A stretch of DNA of 55,975 nt, from NCBI GenBank assembly GCA_020832085.1, contig JAFIFJ010000149.1:1-55975 (forward strand), given 5' to 3'. Below, one piece after another: positions 1-11,655 of the stretch. Below the pieces are notes generated by a model. That model did no database searches and had not been told where the DNA came from. It was given only the letters and a program-made list of their open reading frames with translations. Both the position numbers and the translations under genes were made by a program. Each line of letters opens with the position of its first letter. The first letter of the stretch is position 1. Source of the stretch: Gammaproteobacteria bacterium. GTDB taxonomy: Bacteria > Pseudomonadota > Gammaproteobacteria > Pseudomonadales > Azotimanducaceae.

Positions 1-738
1 GTCTACATCGATGAGATCGACAAGATCTCGCGCAAGTCCGACAACCCTTCCATCACCCGTGACGTTTCCGGTGAAGGGGTGCAGCAGGCGCTGCTGAAGC
101 TAATCGAGTGCACGGTAGCCTCGGTGCCGCCCCAGGGTCGACGCAAGCATCCCCAGCAGGAATTACTGCAGGTGCACACCAGCAACATCCTGTTCATCTG
201 CGGCGGGGCCTTCGGCGGTCTCGACAAGGTGATCCTGGAGCGCTCCGATCGCAGCGGCATCGGCTTCAATGCGGTGGTGAAGGGCGAAGAAGACGCGCCC
301 ACCATCGGCAACACCCTCAAGCAGGTGGAGCCGGAGGATCTGGTCAAGTACGGTCTGATTCCCGAGTTCGTCGGTCGCCTGCCGGTACTGGCGACCCTGG
401 AGGAACTCGACGTCGATGCGCTGGTGCGGATTCTCACCGAGCCCCGCAACTCGCTGACCCGGCAGTACGCCAAGCTGTTCGAGATGGACGGCGTGGAGGT
501 GGACTTCCGCGAGGACTCGCTGCGGGCGGTGGCTGAGCGGGCCATGGAACGCAAGACCGGAGCTCGTGGGCTCCGTTCCATCCTCGAAGCCATGCTGCTC
601 GACACCATGTACCGCATACCTTCCGAAAAGGGCGTCACCAAGGTGGTCATCGACGAGAGCGTGATCAAGGGTGAGTCCGAACCGATGCTCATCTACGAAA
701 GCGTCGAGCAACCCAAAGCCATGCCGGAGGATCACTGA
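1..738 (+). CDS. clpX: ATP-dependent Clp protease ATP-binding subunit ClpX, 3' part (5' end outside window)
   Basis: AAA+ unfoldase that recognises tagged proteins and feeds them to ClpP in the cytoplasm. The gene is open at the left edge; 245 residues are visible, beginning inside the Walker B region (VYIDEIDKI). They continue through the GGAFGGL stretch, the large-domain sensor region ([15 protein letters not shown]) and the small AAA+ domain ([13 protein letters not shown]), then a short acidic tail ending in PEDH. The N-terminal zinc domain and Walker A lie upstream of the window. The gene is followed after 160 bases by lon on the same strand, the standard clpP-clpX-lon-hupB order. Nothing odd is seen in the visible part. 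Confidence 0.96.
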   Translation, partial: VYIDEIDKISRKSDNPSITRDVSGEGVQQALLKLIECTVASVPPQGRRKHPQQELLQVHTSNILFICGGAFGGLDKVILERSDRSGIGFNAVVKGEEDAPTIGNTLKQVEPEDLVKYGLIPEFVGRLPVLATLEELDVDALVRILTEPRNSLTRQYAKLFEMDGVEVDFREDSLRAVAERAMERKTGARGLRSILEAMLLDTMYRIPSEKGVTKVVIDESVIKGESEPMLIYESVEQPKAMPEDH

Positions 739-898
739 CTGACGCGCCAGGCGGTCGGCCCCAATCGTCAAGCACGCTGCCCTGCGGGCGGCGTGGATCC
801 CCTCCCTCCCTCATTCGGTTCTTCAGCGCGGCACGAAGCTTGCTGCCCCTATGGCGCTGGAGCCGTGTTCCCATTTCTTCGCCACAGCAGGTGATTTC

Positions 899-3325
<2,427 letters not shown>

Positions 3326-3480
3326 TGTGTCCGGGCGGAAGGTTCCGGCTTCGGTTACCATCCGTTCGTGCGCCTGGAAGTGATTCGTGGGAAGATGTCG
3401 CAACTTCCGGCGCGTCGTAGGAAGCATCGGGCCGTGTACCACTCCTATGTGATGGGGTTGGCACTGCCCAGGGTGTTTCC

Positions 3481-3510
3481 TTGACACTGTTTTCAACCGG
3501 TTGGTATAAA
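3481..3510 (+). promoter_or_regulatory. Sigma-70-type promoter for hupB
   Basis: A consensus -35 TTGACA (3481-3486) and a -10 TATAAA (3505-3510) are separated by 18 bases. Transcription would start near 3517, giving a leader of about 80 bases before hupB. This is one of the two best promoter matches in the window and fits the high expression expected of HU. Confidence 0.75.
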
Positions 3511-3596
3511 CCAGCGGTTTTTTTGGTGTGCGGAAACGCTGCCAATCCCGCTGACATCTCCTAAAACAGAAAGCCTTTCTCTCTTAAGGGGCGAAT

Positions 3597-3869
3597 GTGA
3601 ACAAAGCTGAATTGATCGACAAGATGGCCGCTTCCGCGGACATTTCCAAAGCAGCCGCGGCACGCGCGCTGGATTCCATGCTCGAAGCCGTCACGGATTC
3701 CCTGAAGCAGTCCGAACAGGTGGTGCTGGTGGGTTTCGGAACCTTCGCCGTCAAGGAGCGCGCTGCTCGCACGGGTCGGAATCCGCAGACTGGGGCGCCC
3801 ATCGAGATCTCCGCAGCGCGGATTCCGTCCTTCAAGGCGGGCAAGGCGCTCAAGGATGCCCTCAACTGA
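3597..3869 (+). CDS. hupB: DNA-binding protein HU-beta
   Basis: Small nucleoid-associated protein that dimerises and bends DNA non-specifically. It is 90 residues long, the usual HU length. The order is the helical dimerisation region ([19 protein letters not shown]), the GFGTF turn, and the DNA-binding arm with RTGRNPQTG and the intercalating proline. The end is [12 protein letters not shown]. The start codon is GTG, with AAGGGG five bases upstream. It has its own strong promoter and follows lon, as in E. coli and Pseudomonas. Downstream is ppiD, separated by a hairpin terminator. Confidence 0.97.
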   Translation: MNKAELIDKMAASADISKAAAARALDSMLEAVTDSLKQSEQVVLVGFGTFAVKERAARTGRNPQTGAPIEISAARIPSFKAGKALKDALN

Positions 3870-3993
3870 TCGCAGCAATGCGGCGGGCCGGTGTACGTAT
3901 GGCGTCGTTGAGTGCCACTCTCGGCTAACGAGTTTGCCGGGGCGCACCGGCAGGGCGTGACGATGCTACAGGTCACAGGATCATCAACCCTGA

Positions 3994-4021
3994 AAGGCGC
4001 ATCCTTGGGTGCGCCTTTTTA
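3994..4021 (+). terminator. Rho-independent terminator after hupB
   Basis: An 8-bp stem (AAGGCGCA paired with TGCGCCTT) with a loop of eight bases is followed by a T run. It lies 125 bases after the hupB stop and 36 bases before the ppiD start, so it separates the two transcripts. Confidence 0.8.
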
Positions 4022-4056
4022 GTTTCGGAGCCGCTTGAAAACGGGGCGGATAACAC

Positions 4057-5961
4057 ATGCTGCAGCAGATTCGAGACCACTCCAGGGGCGTTTTCGGCTG
4101 GATCATCCTCGGTGCCATCGTCATCGTTCTCACCCTGTTTGGTTTCGGCGCCTTCACGGCGTTCGTCTCAGGTGAGCCCACGGTGGCGAAGATCGGCAAA
4201 GCGGAGGTCACCCGGGCTGAACTCGAACAGGGCATTGACCGCCAGCGGCGTCAGATGCTGGCGCAAATGGGGTCGGACGTGGATCCGTCTCTGCTCGATG
4301 ACGAATTCCTCGCGGATCGTGTCCTGGCCAATCTGGTGCAGCGCACGCTGCTGCTGGAAGGGGCCCGGTCAGCGCGAATGGTCGTCTCCGAGCGGGAAAT
4401 CGACCGCATGATCGTGGGCATGGAAGAGTTCCGTTCCGAAGGCCGCTTCGACCCTGAACGCTTTCGCTTTGTTCTGGCCAGTGCGGGCATGACGCCCCCG
4501 GGATTCCGTCGGGCGCTGAGCGAAGACCTGCTCATCGAACAGCTTGCCGGCGGGCTCGGCGACACCAGTTTCACCACCGAGCGGGAACTTTCGGACATGG
4601 CAGCCTTGCTGCTGCAGCAGCGGGATGCCGCCTGGTTGCGGTTCGAGCCTGAGTACTTCGAAGCCGAGGTGGAACTCGATGACGGGCTGCTGCGGGACTT
4701 CTATGAGCGCCATCTCGATGAGTACTTCGCCGAAGAGACGGTGGTGGTGCGCTACGTCATGCTCGAGCGTGCGGCCCTCGTGGATGACGTGGAAGTCACG
4801 GAAGCGGCCCTGCGCGGCGCCTACGAGCGCGAGATGGAGGCCTTCGAAGGCCAGGAGCGCCGGCGAGCGTCCCATATCCTGATCAACACCGGGCCGGCGC
4901 GCAGTGAAGCCGATGCCCTGGCCAAGGCCGAGGACCTGCGCCAGCGCATCGCTGCCGGTGAGGACTTTGCCGACCTGGCCCGTGAATTCAGCGATGATCC
5001 GGGTTCCGCTCCGGATGGCGGTGATCTCGGCATGGCCGGCAGGGAAACCTTCGTGCCTCCCTTCGAGCGGGCGCTGTTCGGCCTCGAAGCCGTGGGCGAG
5101 ATCTCTGCGCCGGTGGTCACCCAGTTCGGGGTGCACCTGATCCGTCTCGATGAGATTGCCAGCGCAGAACCGCCGAGCTTCGAGCGTCGTCGCCCTGCGC
5201 TGCTGGCAAGGCTCAAGGAGGAGGGCTCCAGGGAGCGGTTCGTGGAGTTGCGCCAGGAACTCGATACGCTGGCATTCGAGACGCCGGATCTCGAAGAGCC
5301 CGCAGAGACCCTCGGGCTCGAGATTCGCGAGGCGGGGCCTTTCACCCGATCCGGGGGAGAGGGCCTGTTCACCAACCGGGAACTCATTCGGGCCGCGTTC
5401 TCCAGTGAGGTGCTCGATGAGGGGTACAACAGCAGCGCCATCGATACCGACGACGGCGTCGTGGTGGTGCTGCGGGTGGCCGAGCGGGAGCGGGCCCGAC
5501 AGCGCGACTTCGATGAAGTGGCAGAAGACGTGCGCAGGGACTATCTGGCAGTGGAGTCACGGCGTCTGGCGCGGGAGGCCGGGGATGCTGCTGTGGCTCG
5601 GTTGCAGGAAGGTGCGCGTACAGCAACGGTGGCGGGACTGCATGGCTTGGACTGGCAGCGCCAGGATGGATTGACGCGCAACGATCCCAGCGTCCCGGGC
5701 CGGGTGCGGGAGCAGGTCTTCGCGCTGCCTCATCCGGCAGTGGATGATCGCAGTGTCGGCAGCGTCGAACTGGCGGATGGCAGTCGGGTGGTGGTGGTGG
5801 TCACGGACGTTCGCGCCGGAGATCCGACGGCATTGGGCAGCGCCGAGCGCGAGCAGCTGCTGAACCTTTTGCGCAACAATCTGGGGGAGCAGGAGTTCGA
5901 GAGTTACCGGCAGGCACTGCGGCGGGATCTCGGGGTTACGATTCAGCGGGGGAGTGGTTGA
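4057..5961 (+). CDS. ppiD: Inner-membrane-anchored periplasmic PpiD (SurA_N/parvulin) chaperone
   Basis: Periplasmic folding factor tethered to the inner membrane near the Sec translocon; it helps newly exported proteins fold. The 634-residue protein matches the family length. A short cytoplasmic start (MLQQIRDHSRG) leads into one membrane segment (about residues 12-36, IILGAIVIVLTLFGFGAF). A SurA_N-like chaperone region follows, then a single parvulin domain at about 269-366 (RRASHILIN to HLIRLDEI) with the DPGSAPDGGDLG loop, and a second SurA-like half. Many PpiD proteins have weak or no isomerase activity. It converges on mltD across a spacer that carries a hexamer repeat. Confidence 0.95.
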   Translation: MLQQIRDHSRGVFGWIILGAIVIVLTLFGFGAFTAFVSGEPTVAKIGKAEVTRAELEQGIDRQRRQMLAQMGSDVDPSLLDDEFLADRVLANLVQRTLLLEGARSARMVVSEREIDRMIVGMEEFRSEGRFDPERFRFVLASAGMTPPGFRRALSEDLLIEQLAGGLGDTSFTTERELSDMAALLLQQRDAAWLRFEPEYFEAEVELDDGLLRDFYERHLDEYFAEETVVVRYVMLERAALVDDVEVTEAALRGAYEREMEAFEGQERRRASHILINTGPARSEADALAKAEDLRQRIAAGEDFADLAREFSDDPGSAPDGGDLGMAGRETFVPPFERALFGLEAVGEISAPVVTQFGVHLIRLDEIASAEPPSFERRRPALLARLKEEGSRERFVELRQELDTLAFETPDLEEPAETLGLEIREAGPFTRSGGEGLFTNRELIRAAFSSEVLDEGYNSSAIDTDDGVVVVLRVAERERARQRDFDEVAEDVRRDYLAVESRRLAREAGDAAVARLQEGARTATVAGLHGLDWQRQDGLTRNDPSVPGRVREQVFALPHPAVDDRSVGSVELADGSRVVVVVTDVRAGDPTALGSAEREQLLNLLRNNLGEQEFESYRQALRRDLGVTIQRGSG

Positions 5962-6001
5962 GGTTTTGGTGGGGTGCTGGGTTGGGGTTGGATTTTGGGT
6001 T

Positions 6002-6041
6002 CGATACCGATAGCGATAGCGATAGCGATAGCGATAGCGAG
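6002..6041. repeat. Hexamer repeat array 1 (CGATAC/CGATAG units)
   Basis: About six and a half consecutive 6-bp units of the form CGATAS, starting 41 bases after the ppiD stop and ending just before the mltD stop on the other strand. The flanking sequence is G/T-rich and non-coding. It is the same family as the arrays at 23383, 28290 and 41684. Only one orientation is present here, so no hairpin is expected. Confidence 0.9.
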
Positions 6042-6055
6042 GCCCTGGGGTGGGG

Positions 6056-7825
6056 TCAGAGTGTGCCGGTGACGGGGACGTAGAGGACCAGGGACTGGCC
6101 CGGCTGCAGGTAGCGGGCGGGGTTGAGTTCGTTCCAGTTCGTGATGTCTGCCACTGTGACGCCGAATCGGCTGGCGATCCGCGCCAGTGAGTCACCGTTG
6201 CGCACCCGGTATCCGACCCGGCGCACCTCCGGCTCCCGCTGGGGCAGGGCGCACTGGGTAGCGTCCGCGCAGAGCCCGGCCACGGCAGAAGGGGGGGCCG
6301 CTGTCTCGGGCAGCCACAGCAGCAGTTCCCGTCCCACCCGCAGCGGGTCCCCCGGCGCCATGCCGTTCCAGCGTGTGACCTGCGCTACGGTCACCCCATG
6401 GGCGCGGGCGATGGACCAGAAGCTGTCACCCCTGCGGACCCGGTAGCGGAGTTCGCGCCGGTTGCCGTCCTCTGCGAAGCGGGCTTCCCGTGTGGCTGCC
6501 CGTTGCTCCTGACTGAGGGCGTAGGCCGAGGACGCTGCGCTGGCTTTCGGGATCAGCAGTGCGTCGCCGGCTCGAATCACGTCACTGGACAGCTGATTCA
6601 CCGTGCGCAGAGAGGCCACGTCGATCCTGTACTGACGGGCAATGGTGGAGAGGGATTCCCCGGGGCGGATCTGATGGCGGTGCCAGGAGAGGCGGTCGCC
6701 AGGGTCGATGGCGGCGATGCCCTGCCGAAGATTCTCAGCATGATCGCGGGGGACCAGCAGGCGATGGGGGCCCTCCGGATGGGTGGCCCAGCGGTTCAAC
6801 GCTGGATTCAGCAGGTAGAGCTCCCGGCTGTCGAGGCCTGCCAGGTTCGCGGCCTGGGCCAGATCGATCTGCCCCCCTACCGCAACCACTTCGAAGTGAG
6901 GTTCGTTGGCAATACTGCGCAGTTCGAGATCGAATTCCGCCGGATCATTCACCAGGCGCTTGAGTGCCAGCAGTTTGGGGACGTAGGCCCGGGTCTCGGC
7001 CGGCAGCGGCAGGGAGAAGAACTCCAGGGGCTCGCCGGAGCGCTCATTGCGGCGCAGGGCCCGGCGGACGTTGCCCGGCCCGGCATTGTATCCCGCCAGG
7101 GCCAGCAGCCAGTCACCGTCGAAGTCCCGGGCCAGATCGGTGAGGAAGTCCAGCGCCGCCCGCGTCGACTCCTTCACGTCCCGGCGTTCATCGTGCCACC
7201 AGTCCTGCTGCAGCCCGTACATGCGCGCCGTGCCGGGGATGAATTGCCAGAGACCGGCGGCACGGCCGTGGGAGTAGGCGTAGGGGTCGAAAGCGCTCTC
7301 GACGATGGGCAGCAGGGCCAGTTCCAGGGGCAGGTCGCGCCGTTCGAGTTCCTCGACAATATGATAGAGGTAGGGCTCGGCCCGGGCCGCGACCCGGTCG
7401 AGGTAGTCCGGATGGCGCAGGTAGTGGGCGAGCTGGGCTTCGATGCGCGGGTCGTCGTAGTCGTCGAGAACGAAGCCGCGCCGCAGGCGCTCCCACAGGT
7501 CGCCCGCCGCCGGGGCCTCTTCGGTGGTGATCACTTCGGTCAGCTGCGTCGGGGCCACTGCAGGGCGGGCCGTTCTGGGCCGCTGCGGGACTTCCACGAG
7601 GGGTTCGGCAGCGGCCTCAGGTGCTTCGGTTTCCGGAACCGGCTGCTGGTGAACGCAGGCTGCCAGTCCGAGCAGCAGGCCGGCCATCAGGGCTGCCCGC
7701 GGGCGGCAGGGCCGGCTGGAGGAGCGGCCAGGGAGCCCAGGCTCCTGCGGGTCTGCTTGCGGGGTGCCGAGGCGACGCCCAGAATGGGAGCATGAGTTTC
7801 TGAAAAGAAGTATTCCTGCGCTCAT
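6056..7825 (-). CDS. mltD: Membrane-bound lytic murein transglycosylase D (lipoprotein with three LysM domains)
   Basis: Cleaves the glycan strand of peptidoglycan with formation of 1,6-anhydro ends, at the envelope. With the ATG at 7825 (GGAG six bases upstream; a GTG directly precedes it) the protein has 589 residues. A long basic N-terminus leads to a hydrophobic segment and a lipobox (LAAC, lipidated C57). The SLT domain follows with the catalytic E176 in PIVESAF and the GLWQFIPGTA motif. The C-terminus has three LysM peptidoglycan-binding repeats (HQIRPGESL, YRVRRGDSF, YRVRNGDSL). In E. coli mltD and the yafS-rnhA-dnaQ group flank gloB; here gloB is missing and the genes diverge. Confidence 0.93.
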   Translation of the reverse strand: MSAGILLFRNSCSHSGRRLGTPQADPQEPGLPGRSSSRPCRPRAALMAGLLLGLAACVHQQPVPETEAPEAAAEPLVEVPQRPRTARPAVAPTQLTEVITTEEAPAAGDLWERLRRGFVLDDYDDPRIEAQLAHYLRHPDYLDRVAARAEPYLYHIVEELERRDLPLELALLPIVESAFDPYAYSHGRAAGLWQFIPGTARMYGLQQDWWHDERRDVKESTRAALDFLTDLARDFDGDWLLALAGYNAGPGNVRRALRRNERSGEPLEFFSLPLPAETRAYVPKLLALKRLVNDPAEFDLELRSIANEPHFEVVAVGGQIDLAQAANLAGLDSRELYLLNPALNRWATHPEGPHRLLVPRDHAENLRQGIAAIDPGDRLSWHRHQIRPGESLSTIARQYRIDVASLRTVNQLSSDVIRAGDALLIPKASAASSAYALSQEQRAATREARFAEDGNRRELRYRVRRGDSFWSIARAHGVTVAQVTRWNGMAPGDPLRVGRELLLWLPETAAPPSAVAGLCADATQCALPQREPEVRRVGYRVRNGDSLARIASRFGVTVADITNWNELNPARYLQPGQSLVLYVPVTGTL

Positions 7826-7937
7826 CACCGCTCCGTACCCTGTTCGCGTCGGGCATGATACGAAAGCATCCGCTGCGCGGACAGCCTGGCGGACCAGGTG
7901 ATGAAGCGAAGCGCAGGAAATGAGAAGGAGTCCGCGG

Positions 7938-8783
7938 ATGAGCCCCGTGCGTTTCGAAACCCGCTACGATGCTGCCCGCGCGCGGGAGGGCATGCACTTC
8001 TTCGGAACGCCTCTCGGTCAGGCCCTCGAGCGGGCCGAGATGGATATCCTCCGACGTCAGGTGGATCAATGCTTCGGCGCCCGGGCTCTGCTGCTCGGCA
8101 CCGGCCGCGATCAGCGCATCCTCGACGCGCTGCACGTCCAGCACCGCTTCATTGCCCGGCTGGCCGAGTTCGATGGGCCCCAGCGGGCCCCGGTGAGTCC
8201 CAGTCCGGTCAGCGTCCTCGATCCCGGCAATCTGCCCTTCGCCAACGGCAGCTTCGACGTGGTGGTGCTGTTTCACGCCCTCGATGTGGCGCCCCAGCCC
8301 CAGCAGGCGCTGCGGGAGGCGGCCCGGGTCCTGGCCGATGGCGGCCAGCTCATCATCACCGGCTTCAATCCTTGGAGCCTGTGGGGGTTGCGGCGGCTGT
8401 TCACCCGCCGGCGAGCCCCGTGGAACGCGAACTTCATCAACCCCGTGCGCATGGCGGACTGGCTGTCGCTGCTGGACTTCAGGGTCCTCACCACTGAGTT
8501 CGCCCGCTATCGACCTCCCATGATCCGCGGTGAAGCCCTGTTCGACGGTGCCTTTGCGCGGCACCTGAAGGCTCTGGTCAAGGTTCCCTTCGGTGGCGTC
8601 TGGATCATCCGCGCCCGGCGCCAGTCGCTGCCATCAGTGCCGGTTCGGGAACTGCGACGGCAGGCAGTGAACGATCGGGCGCTGGCCGCCGGTGGGGCCA
8701 CCCGTGATCGTGGCAGGCTGGCCCGGGTCGACAACGTCTACTTCCTGACCTGTGGTGGAGCCGGGCAGGATCGTGAGCGTTGA
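7938..8783 (+). CDS. Class I SAM-dependent methyltransferase, YafS-like
   Basis: A 281-residue predicted methyltransferase with unknown substrate. The ATG at 7938 has AGAAGGAG seven bases upstream and is preferred over the ATG at 7920. The fold is suggested by [18 protein letters not shown] (motif II/III region), the [16 protein letters not shown] segment, and [10 protein letters not shown], which is characteristic of the YafS group. The usual glycine-rich motif I is poorly conserved (LLLGTGRDQ), as in YafS relatives. Position next to rnhA-dnaQ agrees with the E. coli yafS locus. It overlaps the chosen rnhA start by 11 bases. Confidence 0.85.
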   Translation: MSPVRFETRYDAARAREGMHFFGTPLGQALERAEMDILRRQVDQCFGARALLLGTGRDQRILDALHVQHRFIARLAEFDGPQRAPVSPSPVSVLDPGNLPFANGSFDVVVLFHALDVAPQPQQALREAARVLADGGQLIITGFNPWSLWGLRRLFTRRRAPWNANFINPVRMADWLSLLDFRVLTTEFARYRPPMIRGEALFDGAFARHLKALVKVPFGGVWIIRARRQSLPSVPVRELRRQAVNDRALAAGGATRDRGRLARVDNVYFLTCGGAGQDRER

Positions 8784-9240
8784 CATCTGGACCGACGGCG
8801 CCTGTCGCGGCAATCCGGGTCCCGGTGGCTGGGGAGCCGTCCTGCGCTGGAACGGTCACGAGACCCATCTGTGGGGCGGGGAATCTGCTACCACCAACAA
8901 TCGCATGGAGCTGACCGCCGCTTGGCGGGCGCTGGCTGCGCTGAAACGGCGCTGCGAGGTGGATCTGCATACGGATTCCGAATATGTCCGGCGCGGCATC
9001 CTGGAGTGGCTGCCGAACTGGAAAAAGCGTGGCTGGCGAACGGCCTCCAGGACGCCGGTGAAAAATGCTGACCTGTGGCAGCTGCTGGATGAAGTCTGCG
9101 CTCAGCATGACGTCAAGTGGCACTGGGTGAAGGGGCACAGCGGCGACGCGGGCAATGAGCTTGCGGACGCCCTGGCCAATCGCGGCGTCGACGAGTTCGC
9201 GCTCAAGGGCAGTACCGACATGGCCGAGGAAAGGGTGTGA
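8773..9240 (+). CDS. rnhA: Ribonuclease HI
   Basis: Degrades the RNA strand of RNA-DNA hybrids during replication and R-loop removal. All catalytic positions are visible: D in WTDGAC, E in NNRMEL, D in HTDSEY, H in KGHSGD and the final D in NELADALA. With GTG 8773 the product has 155 residues and begins SVDIWTDG as expected for the family. A GTG at 8752 would add seven residues; neither start has a perfect ribosome site. It overlaps the methyltransferase upstream, and its stop shares a base with the dnaQ start (TGATG), so the three genes are probably co-transcribed. Confidence 0.96.
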   Translation: MSVDIWTDGACRGNPGPGGWGAVLRWNGHETHLWGGESATTNNRMELTAAWRALAALKRRCEVDLHTDSEYVRRGILEWLPNWKKRGWRTASRTPVKNADLWQLLDEVCAQHDVKWHWVKGHSGDAGNELADALANRGVDEFALKGSTDMAEERV

Positions 9241-9971
9241 TGCGTCAGGTCGTCCTGGATACGGAAACCACAGGGCTCGAGCCTGAACTCGGTCACCGGG
9301 TAATCGAGATCGGCTGCGTGGAGATCATCGGACGCCGGTTGACCGGCCACAACTTCCACAGCTACATCAATCCCGAAAGGGATCTTGATGAAGGGGCCAT
9401 AGAGGTTCATGGCCTCACCCGGGAGAAGCTGTCCACGGAGCCGCTGTTTGCCGAAGTGGTCGATGGCTTCCTGGACTTCATCAGAGGGGCCGAGGTCATC
9501 ATCCACAACGCACCCTTCGATGTGGGCTTTCTCGACTACGAGTTTTCGCTGCTGCCGGAATCTCCGGGTGCCATGGCACAACTGTGTGAAATCACCGATT
9601 CCCTGACCCTGGCGCGGCGACGGCATCCCGGACAGCGCAACAGCCTCGATGCCCTGTGCCGACGCTACGGTATCGACAATTCCCAGCGCACCCTGCACGG
9701 CGCTCTGCTCGACGCGGAAATCCTGGCCGACGTGTATCTGACCATGACGGGCGGTCAGACGGCGCTGTCCCTGGATGCGGAGAGTCAGCAGTCAGAGGTG
9801 GCGGAAGCCCTGGCCATCCGCCGCCTGCCCGCCGACCGCAAACCCTTGCGGGTCCTGCGTGCCAGCGAGCAGGAGCGTGAACGTCATCAGCAGCTTTTGC
9901 AGATCATGGAAGAAGCCGGTGGCGTCGCGCCGTTGTGGCGGACCCTCGGCGACGGCAGCCCCCGGGGTTGA
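9240..9971 (+). CDS. dnaQ: DNA polymerase III epsilon subunit, 3'-5' proofreading exonuclease
   Basis: Proofreading subunit of the replicative polymerase. The 243-residue protein shows the DEDDh exonuclease motifs: LDTETTGL, HNAPFDVGFLDYE, and HGALLDAEILADVYL with the catalytic H and D. The C-terminal tail after residue about 185 is charged and probably binds the alpha subunit. The start ATG at 9240 overlaps the rnhA stop by one base; a GTG just upstream (9237) is also possible. In E. coli rnhA and dnaQ diverge, whereas here they are in tandem. Confidence 0.96.
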   Translation: MRQVVLDTETTGLEPELGHRVIEIGCVEIIGRRLTGHNFHSYINPERDLDEGAIEVHGLTREKLSTEPLFAEVVDGFLDFIRGAEVIIHNAPFDVGFLDYEFSLLPESPGAMAQLCEITDSLTLARRRHPGQRNSLDALCRRYGIDNSQRTLHGALLDAEILADVYLTMTGGQTALSLDAESQQSEVAEALAIRRLPADRKPLRVLRASEQERERHQQLLQIMEEAGGVAPLWRTLGDGSPRG

Positions 9972-9980
9972 CCGCAGGGC

Positions 9981-10301
9981 TCAGGGGCGAAACAGGCCGC
10001 CGAGCTGCAGGGCCAGAATCAGGTTGCCATCGCTGCGGATATGGCCGTCCAGGAAGGCCTGCATGGGGTCGACCCGGCCTTCGAGAATGCCCAGGGCGAT
10101 ATCGAGATCCGGAAACAGCAGGGTGACGCAGGGGGCCGGGTGGGACCCCGGGTGAACGCTCAGGGTTCCCTCGACGATGCGCAGATGCAACTGATCCTCA
10201 CCATCGATCCGAAACTGATAGGTGCGGCTGAGCTCAGCGCTGGCATCAGCCCTGAACCGGCGCTGCAGACGCTGACCGATGTCCTCCACGGAGACGCTCA
10301 T
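9981..10301 (-). CDS. Small SCP2-type sterol/lipid-carrier domain protein
   Basis: A 106-residue protein with the features of the SCP2 fold: an N-terminal amphipathic helix (VEDIGQRLQRRF), a strand region (YQFRIDGEDQLHLRIVEG), then LLFPDLDIALGILEGRVDPMQAFLDGHIRSDGNLILALQL, matching the conserved DPMQAFLDGKI-(K/R)-xxGD pattern. Such domains hold hydrophobic ligands such as fatty acyl-CoA or lipids; the ligand here is unknown. The longer reading frame upstream runs antisense through sohB and is not real, so the start is ATG 10301. It converges on dnaQ with a nine-base gap and diverges from sohB. Confidence 0.8.
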   Translation of the reverse strand: MSVSVEDIGQRLQRRFRADASAELSRTYQFRIDGEDQLHLRIVEGTLSVHPGSHPAPCVTLLFPDLDIALGILEGRVDPMQAFLDGHIRSDGNLILALQLGGLFRP

Positions 10302-10427
10302 GAACTGTGCTGACCTCGCGGCAGCGGGACGATTGTGGACGGCCCTGGGGACCGCCGGTAGAGTAGCGCGCTTTCGCGCGGCTGCGAAGCCGCCCATTGG
10401 GTATGACCCCATCGCTGGAGATGGAAC

Positions 10428-11459
10428 TTGATCGAGATCCTGCTGGAGTACGGCCTGTTCCTGGCCAAGGCGGTCACCGTGCTGCTCATTCTGCTGGTGC
10501 TGCTGTCGGCGCTTGCAACGGCAGCGGCCCGGCAGCGCCGCGGGGGAGAGCAGGGGCGCATCGAAGTGCATCCCCTGCACGAGCGCCTCGAAGACATGCG
10601 GGATGCCCTGCTTCGGCACGTTCTGGAGCCGAAGGCCTACAAGAAGCAGATGAAGGCCGAGGCCAAGGCGCGCAAGAAGGCGGCCGCCAGCGACAAGCGA
10701 CGGGTCTGGGTGCTGCGCTTTGACGGCGATCTTCAGGCTTCGGCGGTGGAGGCCATGCGGGAGGAGATCACCGCCATCCTGACCCTGGCTGAGTCCGGTG
10801 ACGAGGTGGTGGTCTGTATCGAAAGTCCCGGCGGCATGGTGCACGGCTACGGCCTCGCAGCGTCCCAGCTGCATCGGCTTCGGGAGCGCGAAGGGGTCAC
10901 CCTGACGGTTGCCGTGGACATGGTGGCGGCCAGTGGCGGCTACCTCATGGCCTGTGTCGGCCACCGCATCCTGGCGGCACCCTTTGCCGTGCTCGGCTCC
11001 ATCGGCGTGGTGGCCCAGATCCCCAATGTCCATCGCCTGCTCAAGCGCAACGACATCGACGTCGAAGTCCTCACGGCCGGCGAACACAAGCGGACGCTGA
11101 CGGTATTCGGCCAGAACACGGAGGAGGGGCGCGCGAAGTTCCTGGAGGAACTCGAGGACATCCATGCTTTGTTCAAACAGTACGTCATCGAAGCTCGGCC
11201 CCAGCTCGATCTCGCCAAGGTGGCCACCGGCGAAGCCTGGTACGGTCGCCGGGCGCTGGAGCTCGGACTGGTGGACGAACTCATCACCAGCGACGCCTAT
11301 CTGGCCAAGGCCTGCGACGAAGCGGAAGTCTTCGAAGTCCGCTGGGTCCAGCATCGCCATCCCATGGACCGCATCCTCCATCATGGCATGCGCGGCCTGA
11401 CCCAGGGCCTGGAACGACTCTGGCTCCGCTGGCGCGACCGCCAATCCTGGACTGGGTGA
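10428..11459 (+). CDS. sohB: Inner-membrane peptidase SohB (S49 signal peptide peptidase family)
   Basis: Membrane-anchored serine protease of family S49. The product has 343 residues. One N-terminal membrane segment (VTVLLILLVLLSALATAA) is followed by a charged linker, a SohB N-domain, and the S49 core with nucleophile S169 in AASGGYLMA and general base K221 in GEHKRTLT. The start is TTG with GGAG seven bases upstream; no in-frame ATG or GTG fits the membrane anchor. Downstream lies a repeat-rich spacer whose first hairpin begins at the stop codon and may end the transcript. Confidence 0.93.
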   Translation: MIEILLEYGLFLAKAVTVLLILLVLLSALATAAARQRRGGEQGRIEVHPLHERLEDMRDALLRHVLEPKAYKKQMKAEAKARKKAAASDKRRVWVLRFDGDLQASAVEAMREEITAILTLAESGDEVVVCIESPGGMVHGYGLAASQLHRLREREGVTLTVAVDMVAASGGYLMACVGHRILAAPFAVLGSIGVVAQIPNVHRLLKRNDIDVEVLTAGEHKRTLTVFGQNTEEGRAKFLEELEDIHALFKQYVIEARPQLDLAKVATGEAWYGRRALELGLVDELITSDAYLAKACDEAEVFEVRWVQHRHPMDRILHHGMRGLTQGLERLWLRWRDRQSWTG

Positions 11460-11655
11460 GGCGCTGAAAGCGCCGAACGCCCGAGCAGCCGGGGGCTCTG
11501 TCCCCCGGCGTTGACGCGAGGGCAGGGAGTCAAGAAGAGCGCAACCTCGCGCCATGGATGGCAGCGTGAACCCATCTTACGAAGGGGTTCAGAGCCAAAG
11601 GCTCTGAACGGACGAGCAGCCCGGGCCTCTGCGCCTGGGCGTTGACGCGAGTCCA
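11460..11655. repeat. Two copies of a double-hairpin intergenic element
   Basis: Two related units follow sohB. Unit 1 begins with a perfect stem GGCGCT/AGCGCC at 11460-11474. Unit 2 begins with a perfect 10-bp stem GTTCAGAGCC/GGCTCTGAAC at 11587-11609. In both, a shared core follows (11482-11520 and 11613-11651): CGAGCAGCC, a second G/C-rich stem-loop, then GGCGTTGACGCGAG. The stems differ in sequence but keep pairing, which suggests that the structure matters. The first hairpin of unit 1 may also serve as the sohB terminator, although no T run follows. Confidence 0.75.

Noticed and set aside
851..898. Upstream ATG start for lon
   Set aside because: The extra 16 residues are not typical of Lon, and ATG 899 gives the normal N-terminus with a purine-rich site upstream.
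3870..4056. tRNA gene between hupB and ppiD
   Set aside because: No cloverleaf with a T-arm GTTCRA motif could be built; only the terminator is supported.
10302..11555. Minus-strand extension of the SCP2-like gene to over 500 codons
   Set aside because: It is antisense to sohB, which has clear catalytic motifs. The SCP2 fold begins at ATG 10301.
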